From Acidimicrobiaceae bacterium (GTDB lineage Bacteria > Actinomycetota > Acidimicrobiia > Acidimicrobiales > RAAP-2): a stretch of 64,000 bases of DNA. Location: contig DAHUZS010000114.1 in assembly GCA_027315045.1 (NCBI GenBank), positions 34,033-98,032 on the forward strand, given 5' to 3'. Both the position numbers and the translations under genes were made by a program. The notes under the pieces were generated by a model that worked only from the letters and a program-made list of their open reading frames with translations, was not told the origin of the DNA and did no database searches. Below are positions 18,985 to 28,115 of this stretch, piece after piece (position 1 is the first letter of the stretch; each line of letters begins with the position of its first letter).

Positions 18985-19233
18985 TCAGGACGCCGCCGAG
19001 CCGTCCCCCCGGCGCTCGGGCGGCCGTAGGTCGATCCGGATGGTGAGCACCCCGCCCACCAGGTCGGCCGTGGCGTCTCCGAGCATGGCGAAGTCCATGT
19101 AGTCCAGTTCGGCCTGCTCCTTGAACCGCTGGCGCTCGACCCCTTCGAGCGGCGGCAGGCCGCGTCGCCGGACGGCCTGGGCCCGCCCCCGGAATCGCTC
19201 GATCATGGCTGCCGGGTCAAAGGTCGGTTCCAC
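18985..19233 (-). CDS. Small hypothetical protein
   Basis: An 82-residue protein with an arginine-rich N-terminal helix and a C-terminal beta hairpin, LVGGVLTIRIDLRPP. I do not know its function. The GTG start at 19233 is six bases after CACAAT, a weaker version of the leaderless spacing seen elsewhere. Codon use matches its neighbours. Confidence 0.6.
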   Translation of the reverse strand: MEPTFDPAAMIERFRGRAQAVRRRGLPPLEGVERQRFKEQAELDYMDFAMLGDATADLVGGVLTIRIDLRPPERRGDGSAAS

Positions 19234-19274
19234 CCCGCCATTGTGGACCGGGTCCGCCGGTGGCGCGACCGCAC

Positions 19275-19280
19275 TACAAT
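19275..19280 (+). promoter_or_regulatory. Candidate -10 (TACAAT) for the small zinc-knuckle gene
   Basis: TACAAT stands out in GC-rich sequence. Transcription from here would give a leader of about 130 nt to the GTG at 19417. An in-frame GTG at 19291 is a possible alternative start. Confidence 0.4.
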
Positions 19281-19416
19281 GGGCAGGTCAGTGCGGTGGT
19301 TCCGGGTACCCGGACCGGGCCGTTCGACGAGATGGCGCCGGATCGTCGCAGTCGTCAGGGTTGGCGCGCTCAGGAGGGCTTCGGGCGGCGGCAGCTGGCG
19401 GCAGTTAGGAGTCGTG

Positions 19417-19647
19417 GTGAAGAAGGGACGCCATCGGCGCTTCGAAGAGGCACGGAGCCTGAAGCGCTCCATCGCCACCGCCGGGGAACGATGCCCGGAG
19501 TGCGGGGCCGAGCCCGACGACGTCCACGCGTCGTGGTGCCGGGCCGAGGAGGACCGCTACGACCGCATCCTCGGGTCCGACGTCCCGGGCTGGGACGACA
19601 ACCACGAGGACGAGGAGGACGACGAGGCGGACCCGCTCGAGGACTGA
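19417..19647 (+). CDS. Small acidic protein with a putative zinc knuckle
   Basis: The 76-residue product has CPECG followed by HASWC, a C-C-H-C arrangement that could bind one zinc. The N-terminus is basic (KKGRHRRFEEARSLKR) and the C-terminus is a run of Asp and Glu. I chose the GTG at 19417 because AGGAG lies five bases upstream. An upstream in-frame GTG at 19291 would add 42 residues of arginine-rich sequence. The last 91 bases overlap the convergent gene on the other strand. Function unknown. Confidence 0.55.
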   Translation: MKKGRHRRFEEARSLKRSIATAGERCPECGAEPDDVHASWCRAEEDRYDRILGSDVPGWDDNHEDEEDDEADPLED

Positions 19648-20417
19648 GCGGTCCCCGGCGGCGCCGTCTCGGCGCTGCGCAGCACCGGGTGGGGGAGGGG
19701 CACCCGCTCGGCCCTCCGCCGGTCCCGGTCAATGAGATAGGTGCGGAGCCGCTTGAAGGTCTTCTTCCCCACCATCTCCGCCAGCTCGGCCGCCATCTCC
19801 TCGTAGACCGGGCGCAGCCCGACGAACGCCTCGGGTGACTCGGTGCACCACCAGTGGAACTGCTCGCCGCCGGGGCCCCAGTGCTTGCGGTCCCACTGGG
19901 TGATGGTCGTGGTGACGTGGCCGTCCTCGGCCACGGTGTCGTCGCGGCGCAGCGGCAGCTGCCAGCACACCTCGGGCTTGAGCTCGAGCGGGTTGCGACC
20001 CTCGGCCAGGGCGACCTGGTGCAGTGCGCAGCCCGGGCCGGTGGCGAAGTCGGTCCGGTTCAAGAAGATGCACGCGCCGTCGACGATCCGGGTGGCCACC
20101 TCGCCGGCCCGGTTCTTCTTGGTGATGCCGCCCTTCTTGGCCTTGGCCCGGTACTGCCACTGCTCGGCGGTGAGCCGGGCCGCGACCTTCTCCACCCGGC
20201 GGCGGTCGGCCCCGTCGACGAAGTGGGCGCCATAGGAGCAGCAACCGTGGACGAGCTCCTCGGCCGGGCCGGTCAGCACCCCCTGGCAGCCGCGGCCGAA
20301 GATGCAGGTCCAGTTGGAGGTGAGGAAGGTGACGTCGAAGACCCAGGTCCGTTCCTCGTCCTGGTCCTCGAAGCTGACCCACTCGTGCGCGTCGTCCGGG
20401 ACCGCCGCAGGGGTCAT
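19557..20417 (-). CDS. Cysteine-rich hypothetical protein, possible metal or Fe-S binding
   Basis: The 286-residue protein has cysteines arranged as CIFGRGCQG and HGCCSYGAHF near the N-terminus and CIFLN, GPGCALHQ and PEVCWQLPL in the middle. This resembles zinc/iron-chelating YkgJ-type or DUF3109-like proteins, but I cannot name the family with confidence. The last 40 residues are serine-rich and come only from the antisense of the acidic tail of the convergent gene, so the true conserved protein ends near residue 245. The ATG at 20417 gives a sensible N-terminus. Confidence 0.7.
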   Translation of the reverse strand: MTPAAVPDDAHEWVSFEDQDEERTWVFDVTFLTSNWTCIFGRGCQGVLTGPAEELVHGCCSYGAHFVDGADRRRVEKVAARLTAEQWQYRAKAKKGGITKKNRAGEVATRIVDGACIFLNRTDFATGPGCALHQVALAEGRNPLELKPEVCWQLPLRRDDTVAEDGHVTTTITQWDRKHWGPGGEQFHWWCTESPEAFVGLRPVYEEMAAELAEMVGKKTFKRLRTYLIDRDRRRAERVPLPHPVLRSAETAPPGTAQSSSGSASSSSSSSWLSSQPGTSDPRMRS

Positions 20418-20520
20418 CGCGCGCCGACGTTACTCGCCTCGGTGCGCGCCGCGACGGTGACCAACGCCCGAAGTGCCCGCGTGGTCCGACGGGCCGTTCG
20501 CCCCGTGGTCGAATAGCGCC

Positions 20521-22119
20521 GTGCTGAGTGGCGAGGGGATCACCATCGAGCTGGCGGGTCGCACGCTGGTCGACGACGCCTCGTTCGCGCTGGCCGCCAC
20601 CGACAAGGTCGGTCTGGTCGGCCGCAACGGCGCCGGCAAGTCGTCGCTCCTCGCCTATCTCCTGGGCGAGGCCGGTGGCCACCTCCGCTGCCGTGGGCGG
20701 CTCCGGGTGAGCGGGACCGTCGGGTACCTCCCCCAGATGCCGGTGCCCCGCGGGCTCGGCCGGGACCCGAGCGCCCTCGCCCACGTCCTGTCGGCCCGCG
20801 GCCTTGACGTCTTGGACGTCGAGCTCCACGAGGCCCGCCGGGCCCTCGAGCCCTCGGCCTCCGAGGAGGCCGTCGCCGCCTTCAGCCTGCTCGAGGAGCG
20901 CTACCGGCTGGCCGGCGGCTATGAGGTCGAGAGCATCCTCGGCCGGCTGGCCGACGGCCTCGGCCTCCCCCAGGGGCTCTTGCTGGCCGACGTGGACTCG
21001 CTCTCGGGGGGGCAGCGCCGCCGGGTCGACCTCATCCGGGTCCTCTTCGGTCGACCCGATCTCCTCATCCTCGACGAGCCGACCAACCACCTCGACCGCG
21101 CGGCGAAGCTGTGGTTGATGGACGAGCTTGCGGCCCAGAAGGGCGCGCTCTTGGTGGTCAGCCACGACTTGAAGCTGCTTGACCACGCCATCTCCAAGGT
21201 CCTGCAGCTCTCCGAGGGCACCCTGCGGGAGTTCAAGGGGAGCTACAGCGCGTTCACGTTCCAACTCGATGCCGACATCGTGCGAAGGGAGAAGCGCGCC
21301 GCCATGGAGTCGGCCGAGATCGCCCGGATGCGGGCCCACGCCGACCAGTGGCGGCACTCGACGGTGGCGCAGGCCCGCAAGGCCAAGATCCTCGACCGCA
21401 AGGTGGCGAGGCTCGAGGCGACCCGGACCGAGGTGATCAAGCGGGAGCGCAAGGTAGCCTTCAAGCTCCCCGAGCCAGCCCGGCCGGGCGCGGTGGTGCT
21501 CACCGCCTCGCACCTGGCGGTCGCCTACGGGGACCACCGGGTGCTCGACGACGTCGACTTCGTGGTCGACCGCGGTGACCGGGTGGTGGTGATCGGCCGC
21601 AACGGGGTCGGCAAGTCCTCGCTCCTGCGCTGCCTGGCCGGCCTGCAGGTCCCGAGCGCGGGGAACGTCGAGCTCGGCCACCGGGTGCAGCCGGGCTACT
21701 TCGCCCAGGAGCACGAGCAGATCGACCTGGACGCCGACGCCCTCGCCAACCTCGACGACCAGGTGCTCGTGAAAGAGTCGGACCGTCGTTCGCTCCTCGG
21801 ATCCTTCGGCTTGACCGGCCCGACCGCGACCCAGCGGGCCGGCTCGCTCTCGGGCGGCGAACGGGCCCGGCTCAGCCTGGCCATGCTGGCGGCCGGCCGG
21901 GCCAACGTGCTCATCCTCGACGAGCCCACGAACAACCTCGACCCGGCCTCGGTGGTGGCGATCGGGGCGATGCTCGGGAGCTGGAAGGGCACCGTCGTCG
22001 CGGTCAGCCACGACGCGCCGTTCGTCGAGGCACTCGGGCCGACCCACGCGCTGCACCTGCCCGAGGAGCGCTACGGGTTCTGGCGCCACGAGGACCTCGA
22101 CCACGTCGAGGTGCGCTGA
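20521..22119 (+). CDS. ABC-F family ATP-binding protein
   Basis: A 532-residue protein with two ABC ATPase domains and no membrane segments. Walker A motifs are GRNGAGKSS and GRNGVGKSS, signatures are LSGGQRRRVD and LSGGERARLS, and Walker B segments are LLILDEPTNHLD and VLILDEPTNNLD. The charged linker between domains (about residues 245-320, with EIARMRAHADQWRHS and KRERKV) matches the P-site tRNA interaction motif of ABC-F translation factors. The subgroup cannot be fixed by eye, so a housekeeping or ribosome-protection role are both possible. The GTG at 20521 is preferred over one at 20473. Confidence 0.9.
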   Translation: MLSGEGITIELAGRTLVDDASFALAATDKVGLVGRNGAGKSSLLAYLLGEAGGHLRCRGRLRVSGTVGYLPQMPVPRGLGRDPSALAHVLSARGLDVLDVELHEARRALEPSASEEAVAAFSLLEERYRLAGGYEVESILGRLADGLGLPQGLLLADVDSLSGGQRRRVDLIRVLFGRPDLLILDEPTNHLDRAAKLWLMDELAAQKGALLVVSHDLKLLDHAISKVLQLSEGTLREFKGSYSAFTFQLDADIVRREKRAAMESAEIARMRAHADQWRHSTVAQARKAKILDRKVARLEATRTEVIKRERKVAFKLPEPARPGAVVLTASHLAVAYGDHRVLDDVDFVVDRGDRVVVIGRNGVGKSSLLRCLAGLQVPSAGNVELGHRVQPGYFAQEHEQIDLDADALANLDDQVLVKESDRRSLLGSFGLTGPTATQRAGSLSGGERARLSLAMLAAGRANVLILDEPTNNLDPASVVAIGAMLGSWKGTVVAVSHDAPFVEALGPTHALHLPEERYGFWRHEDLDHVEVR

Positions 22120-22163
22120 GCGACCGCTCAGGGCCCGGCCGCGCCGGCGGCCGGGACCGCTCC

Positions 22164-22169
22164 TATGAT
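22164..22169 (+). promoter_or_regulatory. -10 element (TATGAT) of the Nfu-type gene
   Basis: TATGAT ends seven bases before the ATG at 22177. Two in-frame ATGs at 22165 and 22168 lie inside this hexamer and so would not be in the mRNA. Confidence 0.6.
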
Positions 22170-22176
22170 GGCGGGC

Positions 22177-22839
22177 ATGGTTCGTTCGGCAGAAGAGCTG
22201 GAGCACGAGGTGGCCCCCCAGGTCGTGACCCTGACCGAGGACGCCCGCAAGGTCGTGCTGGAGGCCAAGACGGCGGAGCCCGATCCCGACAGCCTGGCGC
22301 TGTGGCTGGAGGTCCGGGGGGTACTGGGCGGCAACTTCGCCTACGACCTGTACTTCCAGGCCCTGGCGGACGCGACCGACGACGATGCTGTCGTGCGCGA
22401 CGAGGAGCTCTCGGTGGTGGTGCCGTCGGCCAGCGTCGATCGCCTCCGCGGGGCCCGCCTCGAGTGGTCCGAGGACGCTGAGGGCGGACTGGTCCTGGTC
22501 AACCCGAACACCCCGACCCCCGAGGAGGCCGCGCCCGGCGTGCCTCCCGAGGTGCTGGCGGCCGGCCTGGACACCGAGCTCGCCCGTCAGGTGCTGCAGG
22601 TTCTCGAGGAGATGATCAACCCCTCGATCGCCGGCCACGGGGGCCGGGCCGACCTCGTGGCCTACGACGCCGAGGGCGGCGTGGCCTACCTTCGGCTCTC
22701 GGGGGGCTGCCAGGGCTGCGCGATGTCGCGGATGACCCTGACCCAGGGGATCGAGGTGGCCCTGCGCGACGAGGTCCCCTCGCTCACCAGGGTGGTCGAC
22801 GTCACCGACCACACCGGCGGGGAGAACCCCTACTACTAG
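22177..22839 (+). CDS. NifU/NfuA-type Fe-S cluster protein
   Basis: The 220-residue protein has a degenerate HesB/IscA-like N-terminal domain and a C-terminal NifU domain with SGGCQGCAMSRMTLTQGIE. The CxxC there binds a transferable Fe-S cluster. This is the NfuA layout; NfuA delivers clusters to apoproteins. The N-terminal domain lacks the conserved A-type cysteines, as in E. coli NfuA. Its target is not evident from the neighbours. The gene is leaderless, starting at the ATG at 22177. Confidence 0.9.
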   Translation: MVRSAEELEHEVAPQVVTLTEDARKVVLEAKTAEPDPDSLALWLEVRGVLGGNFAYDLYFQALADATDDDAVVRDEELSVVVPSASVDRLRGARLEWSEDAEGGLVLVNPNTPTPEEAAPGVPPEVLAAGLDTELARQVLQVLEEMINPSIAGHGGRADLVAYDAEGGVAYLRLSGGCQGCAMSRMTLTQGIEVALRDEVPSLTRVVDVTDHTGGENPYY

Positions 22840-22863
22840 ACCCGTAGCGGGCAGGATGGCGGG

Positions 22864-23637
22864 GTGGACGCCGTCGTGGTCGCCGGGAGTTTCGTCGGTG
22901 GCTCGGTGGCCGGCGCCGTCCTCTGCACCCTGACCGGGCGCATCGTGCGGCCGGCCCCGCCCGAGCCGGCCCCGTCCGAGCCGGCCCCGCCCGATCCGGC
23001 CCCGCCCGATCCGGCGGCGGAGCGGGGCGCGGTGGCGACCGTCGCCCCGGGTGCGGTCGCCGTCCGGGTCCCCCCGAAACTCGAGCTGGCCGTCTCGGCG
23101 CTCCTCACCGGGCTGTGGTTCGCCCTGGCGGCGATCCGGATCGGCGACGTCCCGGCCCTCGGGGCCTACTGCGCGCTCGGGGTCGGCCTGGTGGCGGCGT
23201 CGGTGGTCGATGCCCGCGACGGCATCGTGCCCCGGGTGATCGTCTTCCCCACCCTGGCCGTGGCCGGCGGCGCCCTGGTGGCGGCGTCGGTCGCCGCCGC
23301 CCACGAGCAGCCGCTCCTCGACGCGGCGATCGGCGGGGCGATCGCCTTCTGCGTGTTCTTCACGCTGTGGTGGTGCTTTCCCCGGGGCCTCGGCTACGGC
23401 GACGTGCGGCTGGCCGGGCTCATCGGCGTCGCGCTCTCGTGGCTCGGGTTCGGGGAGCTCTACGTCGGCTTCCTCTTCGCTTTCGTCGCCGGCACGGTCC
23501 TCGGCGTGGCCCTCATGGTCCTCCAAGGCACCGGGCGCAAGACGACGTTGCCCTTCGCTCCGCCGCTCGCGCTGGGCGCGGCGTTCGGCTGTTTCTTCGG
23601 AGCCTGGGCGCTGCACCTCTGGCTGCCCCACACCTGA
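22864..23637 (+). CDS. A24 family prepilin peptidase, short form
   Basis: A 257-residue membrane protein with about seven hydrophobic helices. The aspartyl protease residues are in SVVDARDGIVP and GLGYGDVRLAGLIG (the GxGD motif). These enzymes cleave type IV pilin-like signal peptides. The separate N-terminal methyltransferase domain of PilD is absent, as in many actinobacterial forms. After the first helix comes a proline-rich cytoplasmic linker built from four 15-bp repeats. No pilin genes are in the window. The GTG start follows CAGGAT by seven bases. Confidence 0.82.
   Translation: MDAVVVAGSFVGGSVAGAVLCTLTGRIVRPAPPEPAPSEPAPPDPAPPDPAAERGAVATVAPGAVAVRVPPKLELAVSALLTGLWFALAAIRIGDVPALGAYCALGVGLVAASVVDARDGIVPRVIVFPTLAVAGGALVAASVAAAHEQPLLDAAIGGAIAFCVFFTLWWCFPRGLGYGDVRLAGLIGVALSWLGFGELYVGFLFAFVAGTVLGVALMVLQGTGRKTTLPFAPPLALGAAFGCFFGAWALHLWLPHT
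22951..23010 (+). repeat. Four tandem 15-bp repeats in the prepilin peptidase gene
   Basis: Four near-identical copies of CCGGCCCCGCCCGAG encode a proline-rich pentapeptide repeat in the linker after the first membrane helix. The repeats are in frame, so copy changes would only alter linker length. Confidence 0.8.
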
Positions 23638-23678
23638 GCACCGCGTCCGGCACCACCAGGGATGTTTGTCGTTCCAGG

Positions 23679-23684
23679 TAGCGT
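23679..23684 (+). promoter_or_regulatory. -10 element (TAGCGT) of the aro operon
   Basis: TAGCGT lies seven bases before the aroC ATG at 23692. It would start a leaderless transcript for the whole aroC-nusB block. Confidence 0.6.
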
Positions 23685-23691
23685 TGGGCCG

Positions 23692-24885
23692 ATGCTGCGC
23701 TTCCTGACCGCAGGGGAGTCCCACGGCCGCTCGATCGTCGTCGTCGTCGAGGGCGTCCCAGCCGGGCTGCCCTTCGGCGCCGAGGACGTCGTCGCCGAGC
23801 TGGCGAGGCGTCGCCTCGGCTACGGGCGCGGGCCGCGCATGCGATTCGAACGCGACGAGGTCACCTTGATCGGCGGGCTCCGGCACGGCCGGACCCTGGG
23901 TTCGCCGGTGGCGATCGAGATCGCCAACACCGAGTGGCCGAAATGGACCGAGGAGATGGACCCCGGCCCCGGCGCACCGTCCCGGGTCCTCACCCAGCCC
24001 CGCCCGGGTCACGCGGACCTGGCCGGGATGCAGAAGTACGGGTTCGCCGACGCCCGCGACGTGCTGGAGCGGGCCTCGGCCCGGGAGACGGCGGCGCGGG
24101 TGGCAGCGGGCAGCCTGGCCAAGGCGCTCCTCGCCCGCCTCGGGATCCAGGTCCTGAGCCACGTGGTCGCCCTCGGCGGGGCGTGGGCGACCGGGGGGCG
24201 CCGGCCGGCCCCCGAGGACCTGGCACGGGTCGACGCCTCCGAGGTCCGCTGCTTCGACCCCGAGGCCGAGGTCGCGATGGTCGCGGCCATTAAGGGCGCG
24301 GCCAAGGAGGGCGACTCTTTGGGCGGGGTGGCCGAGGTGCTCGCCTACGGGGTCCCGGTCGGGCTGGGCAGCCACGTCCACTGGGACCGCAAGCTCGACG
24401 GCCAGCTGGCCCAGGCGCTCATGAGCATCCAGGCGGTGAAGGGCGTGGAGTTCGGCGACGGCTTCGACCTGGCCGCGAGGCGAGGCTCGGAGGGCCACGA
24501 CGCGATCTATTGGGCTCCCGACCGGGCCGAGGGTTCGGGCGGCTACGAGCGGCGCACGGCGCGGGCCGGGGGGATCGAGGGGGGCATGTCCACCGGTGGG
24601 TTGATCGTGGCCAAGGTGGCGATGAAGCCGCTCGCCACCTTGAACCGGCCGGTGCTCGAGACGGTCGACGTGGCCACCAAGGAGCCGGCGCTCAGCTTCA
24701 AGGAGCGCACCGACGTGACCGCGGTGCCGGCCATGGGGGTGGTGGCCGAGACCATGACCGCACTGGTCCTGGCCTCCGAGACGTTGCGCAAGTTCGGCGG
24801 CGACTCGCTGGCCGAGCTCCAGCGCAACCGGGACGGCTACCTGAAGGCGCTGGGGGAGGCCCCCTCGGTCCCGCCCCCTCTGTGA
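23692..24885 (+). CDS. aroC: Chorismate synthase
   Basis: A 397-residue FMN-dependent enzyme for the last step of the shikimate pathway. It has the N-terminal signature [12 protein letters not shown], the RPGHADLAG segment, [15 protein letters not shown] and [11 protein letters not shown]. The ATG at 23692 is leaderless; an upstream in-frame ATG at 23662 would precede the promoter. The stop shares a base with the aroK ATG (TGATG). It feeds chorismate to aromatic amino acids and, through MenD, to menaquinone. Confidence 0.97.
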   Translation: MLRFLTAGESHGRSIVVVVEGVPAGLPFGAEDVVAELARRRLGYGRGPRMRFERDEVTLIGGLRHGRTLGSPVAIEIANTEWPKWTEEMDPGPGAPSRVLTQPRPGHADLAGMQKYGFADARDVLERASARETAARVAAGSLAKALLARLGIQVLSHVVALGGAWATGGRRPAPEDLARVDASEVRCFDPEAEVAMVAAIKGAAKEGDSLGGVAEVLAYGVPVGLGSHVHWDRKLDGQLAQALMSIQAVKGVEFGDGFDLAARRGSEGHDAIYWAPDRAEGSGGYERRTARAGGIEGGMSTGGLIVAKVAMKPLATLNRPVLETVDVATKEPALSFKERTDVTAVPAMGVVAETMTALVLASETLRKFGGDSLAELQRNRDGYLKALGEAPSVPPPL

Positions 24886-25409
24886 TGGGACCGACGGCCG
24901 ACCGGCCCGAGCGGCTGCTCTTGATCGGGATGATGGGGGCGGGGAAGACCACGGTCGGCCGGCTGGCCGCCGCCGAACTGGGTTGGCCGTACCTGGACTC
25001 CGACGACGAGGTCGAAGAGGCCACGGGCAAGCGGGTCCCGGAGATCTTCGCCACCGAGGGGGAACCGGCCTTTCGGGCCGCCGAGGCCGAGGCGCTGGCC
25101 CGGGCGCTCGACGTCGAGCCGGCGGTGGTCTCGGTGGCCGGCGGTGCGGTGCTCGACCAGGCCAACCGGACCCTGATCGAACGGGGGGGCACCGTCGTGT
25201 GGCTCCGGGCGCGGGTCGCCACCCTGGCCCGGCGGGTCGGCACCGGCGCCGGCCGGCCCCTCCTCGACCCGGACCCCGCAGCGGCGCTGCGCGCCCTCGA
25301 CGCGGCGCGCCGCCCCCTCTACCAGTCGCTCGCCGACGAGGTGGTCGACGTGGACGACCTCACCCCCGAGCAGGCGGCGGCGGCCACCGTGCGCGCGCTC
25401 GCCCGCTGA
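24885..25409 (+). CDS. aroK: Shikimate kinase
   Basis: A 174-residue P-loop kinase with LIGMMGAGKTTVGRLAA near residue 13, the shikimate-binding DSDDEVEEATG, SVAGGAVL and the lid GTGAGRPLLDP. It phosphorylates shikimate using ATP. It overlaps aroC and aroB by one base each, so translation is coupled along aroC-aroK-aroB-aroQ. Length is normal. Confidence 0.96.
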   Translation: MGPTADRPERLLLIGMMGAGKTTVGRLAAAELGWPYLDSDDEVEEATGKRVPEIFATEGEPAFRAAEAEALARALDVEPAVVSVAGGAVLDQANRTLIERGGTVVWLRARVATLARRVGTGAGRPLLDPDPAAALRALDAARRPLYQSLADEVVDVDDLTPEQAAAATVRALAR

Positions 25410-26461
25410 TGATCGTCGTCCCGGTCGAGCTGCCGGGTCGCCCCTACGACGTCGTCATCGGGGCGGGGACCCGTCACGAGCTGGCCCCGGTCGTCACCGG
25501 GCTGGCCGGGGTGGAGCACGCCGCGTTGGTCACCCAGGGATCGGTGGCCGACGCCGGCTGGCTGGCCGGGCTCGACCCCGGGGTCCCCTTCGAGGTCGAC
25601 CTGATCGAGCCGGGGGAGGGGGCCAAGTCGTTCGCCACGGTGGAGGAGCTCTGCCGGCGCTTCGCTCGCCGGGGCATGAGCCGCGCCGACGTGGTGGTGG
25701 CGGTCGGCGGGGGGGTGGTGAGCGACGTGGCCGGGTTCGCCGCCGCCACCTACCACCGCGGGGTGCGCTACGTGAACGTCGCCACCACCCTCCTCGCCCA
25801 GGTCGACGCGGCGGTCGGGGGGAAGACCGGCGTCAATCTGCCGGAGGGCAAGAACCTCCTCGGTGCGCTGTGGCAACCCGAGGCGGTGCTGTGCGACACC
25901 GAGACCCTGCGGACCCTGGACGAGCGGGAGTGGCGTTGCGGGCGGGGCGAGATGGCCAAGTACGCGTTCTTGGGCGAGGGGCCCCCCGACGCCTCCCTCC
26001 TCGAGCTCGAGGTGGCCGACCAGGTGGCCCGGTGCGTGGGCATCAAGGCGGCGGTGGTGGCCATGGACGAGGCCGAGACCGGACGCCGGATGGTCCTCAA
26101 CTACGGCCATACCCTGGCCCACGCCTTGGAGGCCGGTGCGTTCGGCCGGCCGGGCGACCTGGCCCACGGCGAGGCGGTGGCGATCGGCCTTCTGTTCGCG
26201 GCCCTGCTCGCCCGGCGCCTTGGGCGTATCGACGACGCCCGGGTCGACCTCCACCGCGAGGTGGTCGTCGGCTTCGGCCTCGACCCCCGGCTCCCGGCCG
26301 GCTCGGATCCCGAGGCCCTCGTCGTGGCGATGGGCCGGGACAAGAAGGCCCGCCACGACCTGACCTTCGTCCTCGACGGTCCCCGAGGGGTGGAACCGGT
26401 CCACGGCGTCGCGGTCGGCGACGTCGTCGCTACCCTTGCCGAGATGGAGACGGTGCGATGA
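25409..26461 (+). CDS. aroB: 3-Dehydroquinate synthase
   Basis: A 350-residue NAD- and metal-dependent enzyme that converts DAHP to 3-dehydroquinate. It has VVVAVGGGVVSDVAGFAAATYHRG, NLPEGKNLLGALWQPEAV, RCGRGEMAKYA and the metal-site NYGHTLAHALE with HGEAVAIGLL. The ATG overlaps the aroK stop and the stop overlaps the aroQ ATG by four bases. Length and motif order are standard. Confidence 0.97.
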   Translation: MIVVPVELPGRPYDVVIGAGTRHELAPVVTGLAGVEHAALVTQGSVADAGWLAGLDPGVPFEVDLIEPGEGAKSFATVEELCRRFARRGMSRADVVVAVGGGVVSDVAGFAAATYHRGVRYVNVATTLLAQVDAAVGGKTGVNLPEGKNLLGALWQPEAVLCDTETLRTLDEREWRCGRGEMAKYAFLGEGPPDASLLELEVADQVARCVGIKAAVVAMDEAETGRRMVLNYGHTLAHALEAGAFGRPGDLAHGEAVAIGLLFAALLARRLGRIDDARVDLHREVVVGFGLDPRLPAGSDPEALVVAMGRDKKARHDLTFVLDGPRGVEPVHGVAVGDVVATLAEMETVR

Positions 26462-26982
26462 GCGCCGGGCAACGGCCCCTCGTGCTCTTGCTCTCGGGGC
26501 CCAACCTGGACCTGCTCGGCCAGCGCGAGCCCGAGATCTACGGGACGGCCACGCTCGAGGACCACGTGGAGCGGGCGAGCGCCGCGGCGGCGCGCCTCGG
26601 GTTGGCACTCGAGCACTACCAGTCCAACCACGAGGGGGACCTCATCGAGGCGGTGCACGGGGCCCGGGGCCGGGCCGCCGCCATCGTGGTCAACGCCGGC
26701 GCCCTCACCCACACGTCGTGGTCGCTGCACGATGCCATGAGCGCCTTCGACGGGGTGGTGGTCGAGCTGCACCTGTCCAACCCGGCCGCCCGCGAGCCGT
26801 TCCGCCACACCTCGGTGCTGGCCCCGGTGGCCGACGGGCTGATCGCCGGCTTCGGCGGGCTCGGCTACGAGCTGGCCATCGAGGCGGTGCGTCGGCTGCT
26901 CGAGGGGGGCGGCCCCGCGCCGGGCCGGCCAAGCGCGGCCGAACCCGACGCGCGTCCCGACGAACCCAAAGGAGCCCGATGA
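26458..26982 (+). CDS. aroQ: 3-Dehydroquinate dehydratase, type II
   Basis: A 174-residue type II dehydroquinase. The N-terminal [18 protein letters not shown] carries the catalytic tyrosine, [13 protein letters not shown] follows, [15 protein letters not shown] binds substrate and [18 protein letters not shown] holds the catalytic histidine. The C-terminal 25 residues are a proline-rich tail beyond the normal fold. It starts by ATGA overlap with aroB and ends by ATGA overlap with the peptidase gene. Confidence 0.96.
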   Translation: MSAGQRPLVLLLSGPNLDLLGQREPEIYGTATLEDHVERASAAAARLGLALEHYQSNHEGDLIEAVHGARGRAAAIVVNAGALTHTSWSLHDAMSAFDGVVVELHLSNPAAREPFRHTSVLAPVADGLIAGFGGLGYELAIEAVRRLLEGGGPAPGRPSAAEPDARPDEPKGAR

Positions 26983-28115
26983 CCACGACCCAAGGTGCCG
27001 TGCCCCTCGAGGTGGCCGGGCGGCTGGACCGCCTGCGGGACCGGTTCGAGACCTGTGGTGTGGACGCGTTGATCGTCACCAACCTGGCCAACGTGCGCTA
27101 CCTGAGCGGCTTCAGCGGGTCGGCCGGGGTGGTGGTGGTGACCGGGAAGGGCGCGCTGTTGACCACCGACGGCCGCTACCGGACCCAGTCGGCCGAGCAG
27201 GTGGCCTCGGCCGGGGGGGCCGAGCAGCTCGACATCGCCATCGGCAACGGCGAGGGCCAGCGGGCGGCGGTGCGGGCGGCCCTCGAGGCCGCCTCGCCGG
27301 GGCGGGTGGGCCTGGAGGCCGAGGACGTGTCGTGGGCCGGGTCGAAGCGCTGGCGCGAGCTGTTCGACGACCAGACGAGCGCGGTGGCGGTCACCGGCGC
27401 GGTCGAGGCCCTGCGGGAGGTGAAGGATGCCGGGGAGCTCTACCGGATGGCCCGGGCCGCGGCGATCGCCGACGGCGCGCTGAGCGAGGTGCTCCCCCTG
27501 CTGGCCGAGGCGGGCTCGGGGGCGGTCACCGAGGGCAGTTTCGCCTTGGCCCTCGACACCGCGATGCGCCGGGGCGGGGCCGAGGACCGGGCGTTCGACA
27601 CCATCGTCGCGGTGGGGCCGAACTCGGCCAAGCCCCACCACCAACCGACCGACACCCCGCTCTCGCCGGGCCAGCCGGTGGTGGTCGACTTCGGCGCCAC
27701 CTACGACGGCTACCGCTCCGACATGACCCGGACCTTCTGGCTGGGGGGCGAGCCGACCGGCGAGCTGGCCCAGGTGTTCGCGGTGGTGGCCGACTCCCAG
27801 GCCAAGGGGGTGGCCGCGGTGCGGGCCGGGGTGGCGGCGAAGGACGTCGACACGGTGTGCCGGGAGGTCATCGCCAAGGCCGGCTTTGCCGAGCGGTTCG
27901 AGCACGGGACCGGCCACGGGGTGGGCCTCGACATCCACGAGGCTCCGACGGTCAGCCAGCAAGGCACTGCTATCCTCGCCGCCGGCACCGTCGTCACCGT
28001 CGAGCCCGGCGTCTACCTGCCGGGTCTCGGGGGGGTCCGCATCGAGGACACCCTCGTGGTGACCGAGGACGGCAGCCGAACGCTCACCGCCTTCACGAAG
28101 GACGTCGCCGCCTGA
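26979..28115 (+). CDS. pepP: Xaa-Pro peptidase, M24 family
   Basis: The 378-residue protein has a creatinase-like N-terminal domain ([18 protein letters not shown]) and a pita-bread catalytic domain. Metal ligands are visible in [20 protein letters not shown] (two Asp), [14 protein letters not shown] (His), VEPGVYLPG and [11 protein letters not shown] (two Glu). It should cleave X-Pro N-termini. The position between aroQ and efp is conserved in many Gram-positive genomes. An AAAGGAG lies five bases before the ATG at 26979. The symbol is approximate since pepQ-type annotation is also used. Confidence 0.9.
   Translation: MTTTQGAVPLEVAGRLDRLRDRFETCGVDALIVTNLANVRYLSGFSGSAGVVVVTGKGALLTTDGRYRTQSAEQVASAGGAEQLDIAIGNGEGQRAAVRAALEAASPGRVGLEAEDVSWAGSKRWRELFDDQTSAVAVTGAVEALREVKDAGELYRMARAAAIADGALSEVLPLLAEAGSGAVTEGSFALALDTAMRRGGAEDRAFDTIVAVGPNSAKPHHQPTDTPLSPGQPVVVDFGATYDGYRSDMTRTFWLGGEPTGELAQVFAVVADSQAKGVAAVRAGVAAKDVDTVCREVIAKAGFAERFEHGTGHGVGLDIHEAPTVSQQGTAILAAGTVVTVEPGVYLPGLGGVRIEDTLVVTEDGSRTLTAFTKDVAA

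Noticed and set aside
22165..22170. ATG codons at 22165 and 22168 as start of the Nfu-type gene
   Set aside because: They form part of the -10 hexamer TATGAT; the transcript would begin downstream, at the ATG at 22177.
22951..23010. Tandem 15-bp repeats as a CRISPR or regulatory array
   Set aside because: The units are contiguous without spacers and encode an in-frame proline-rich linker.
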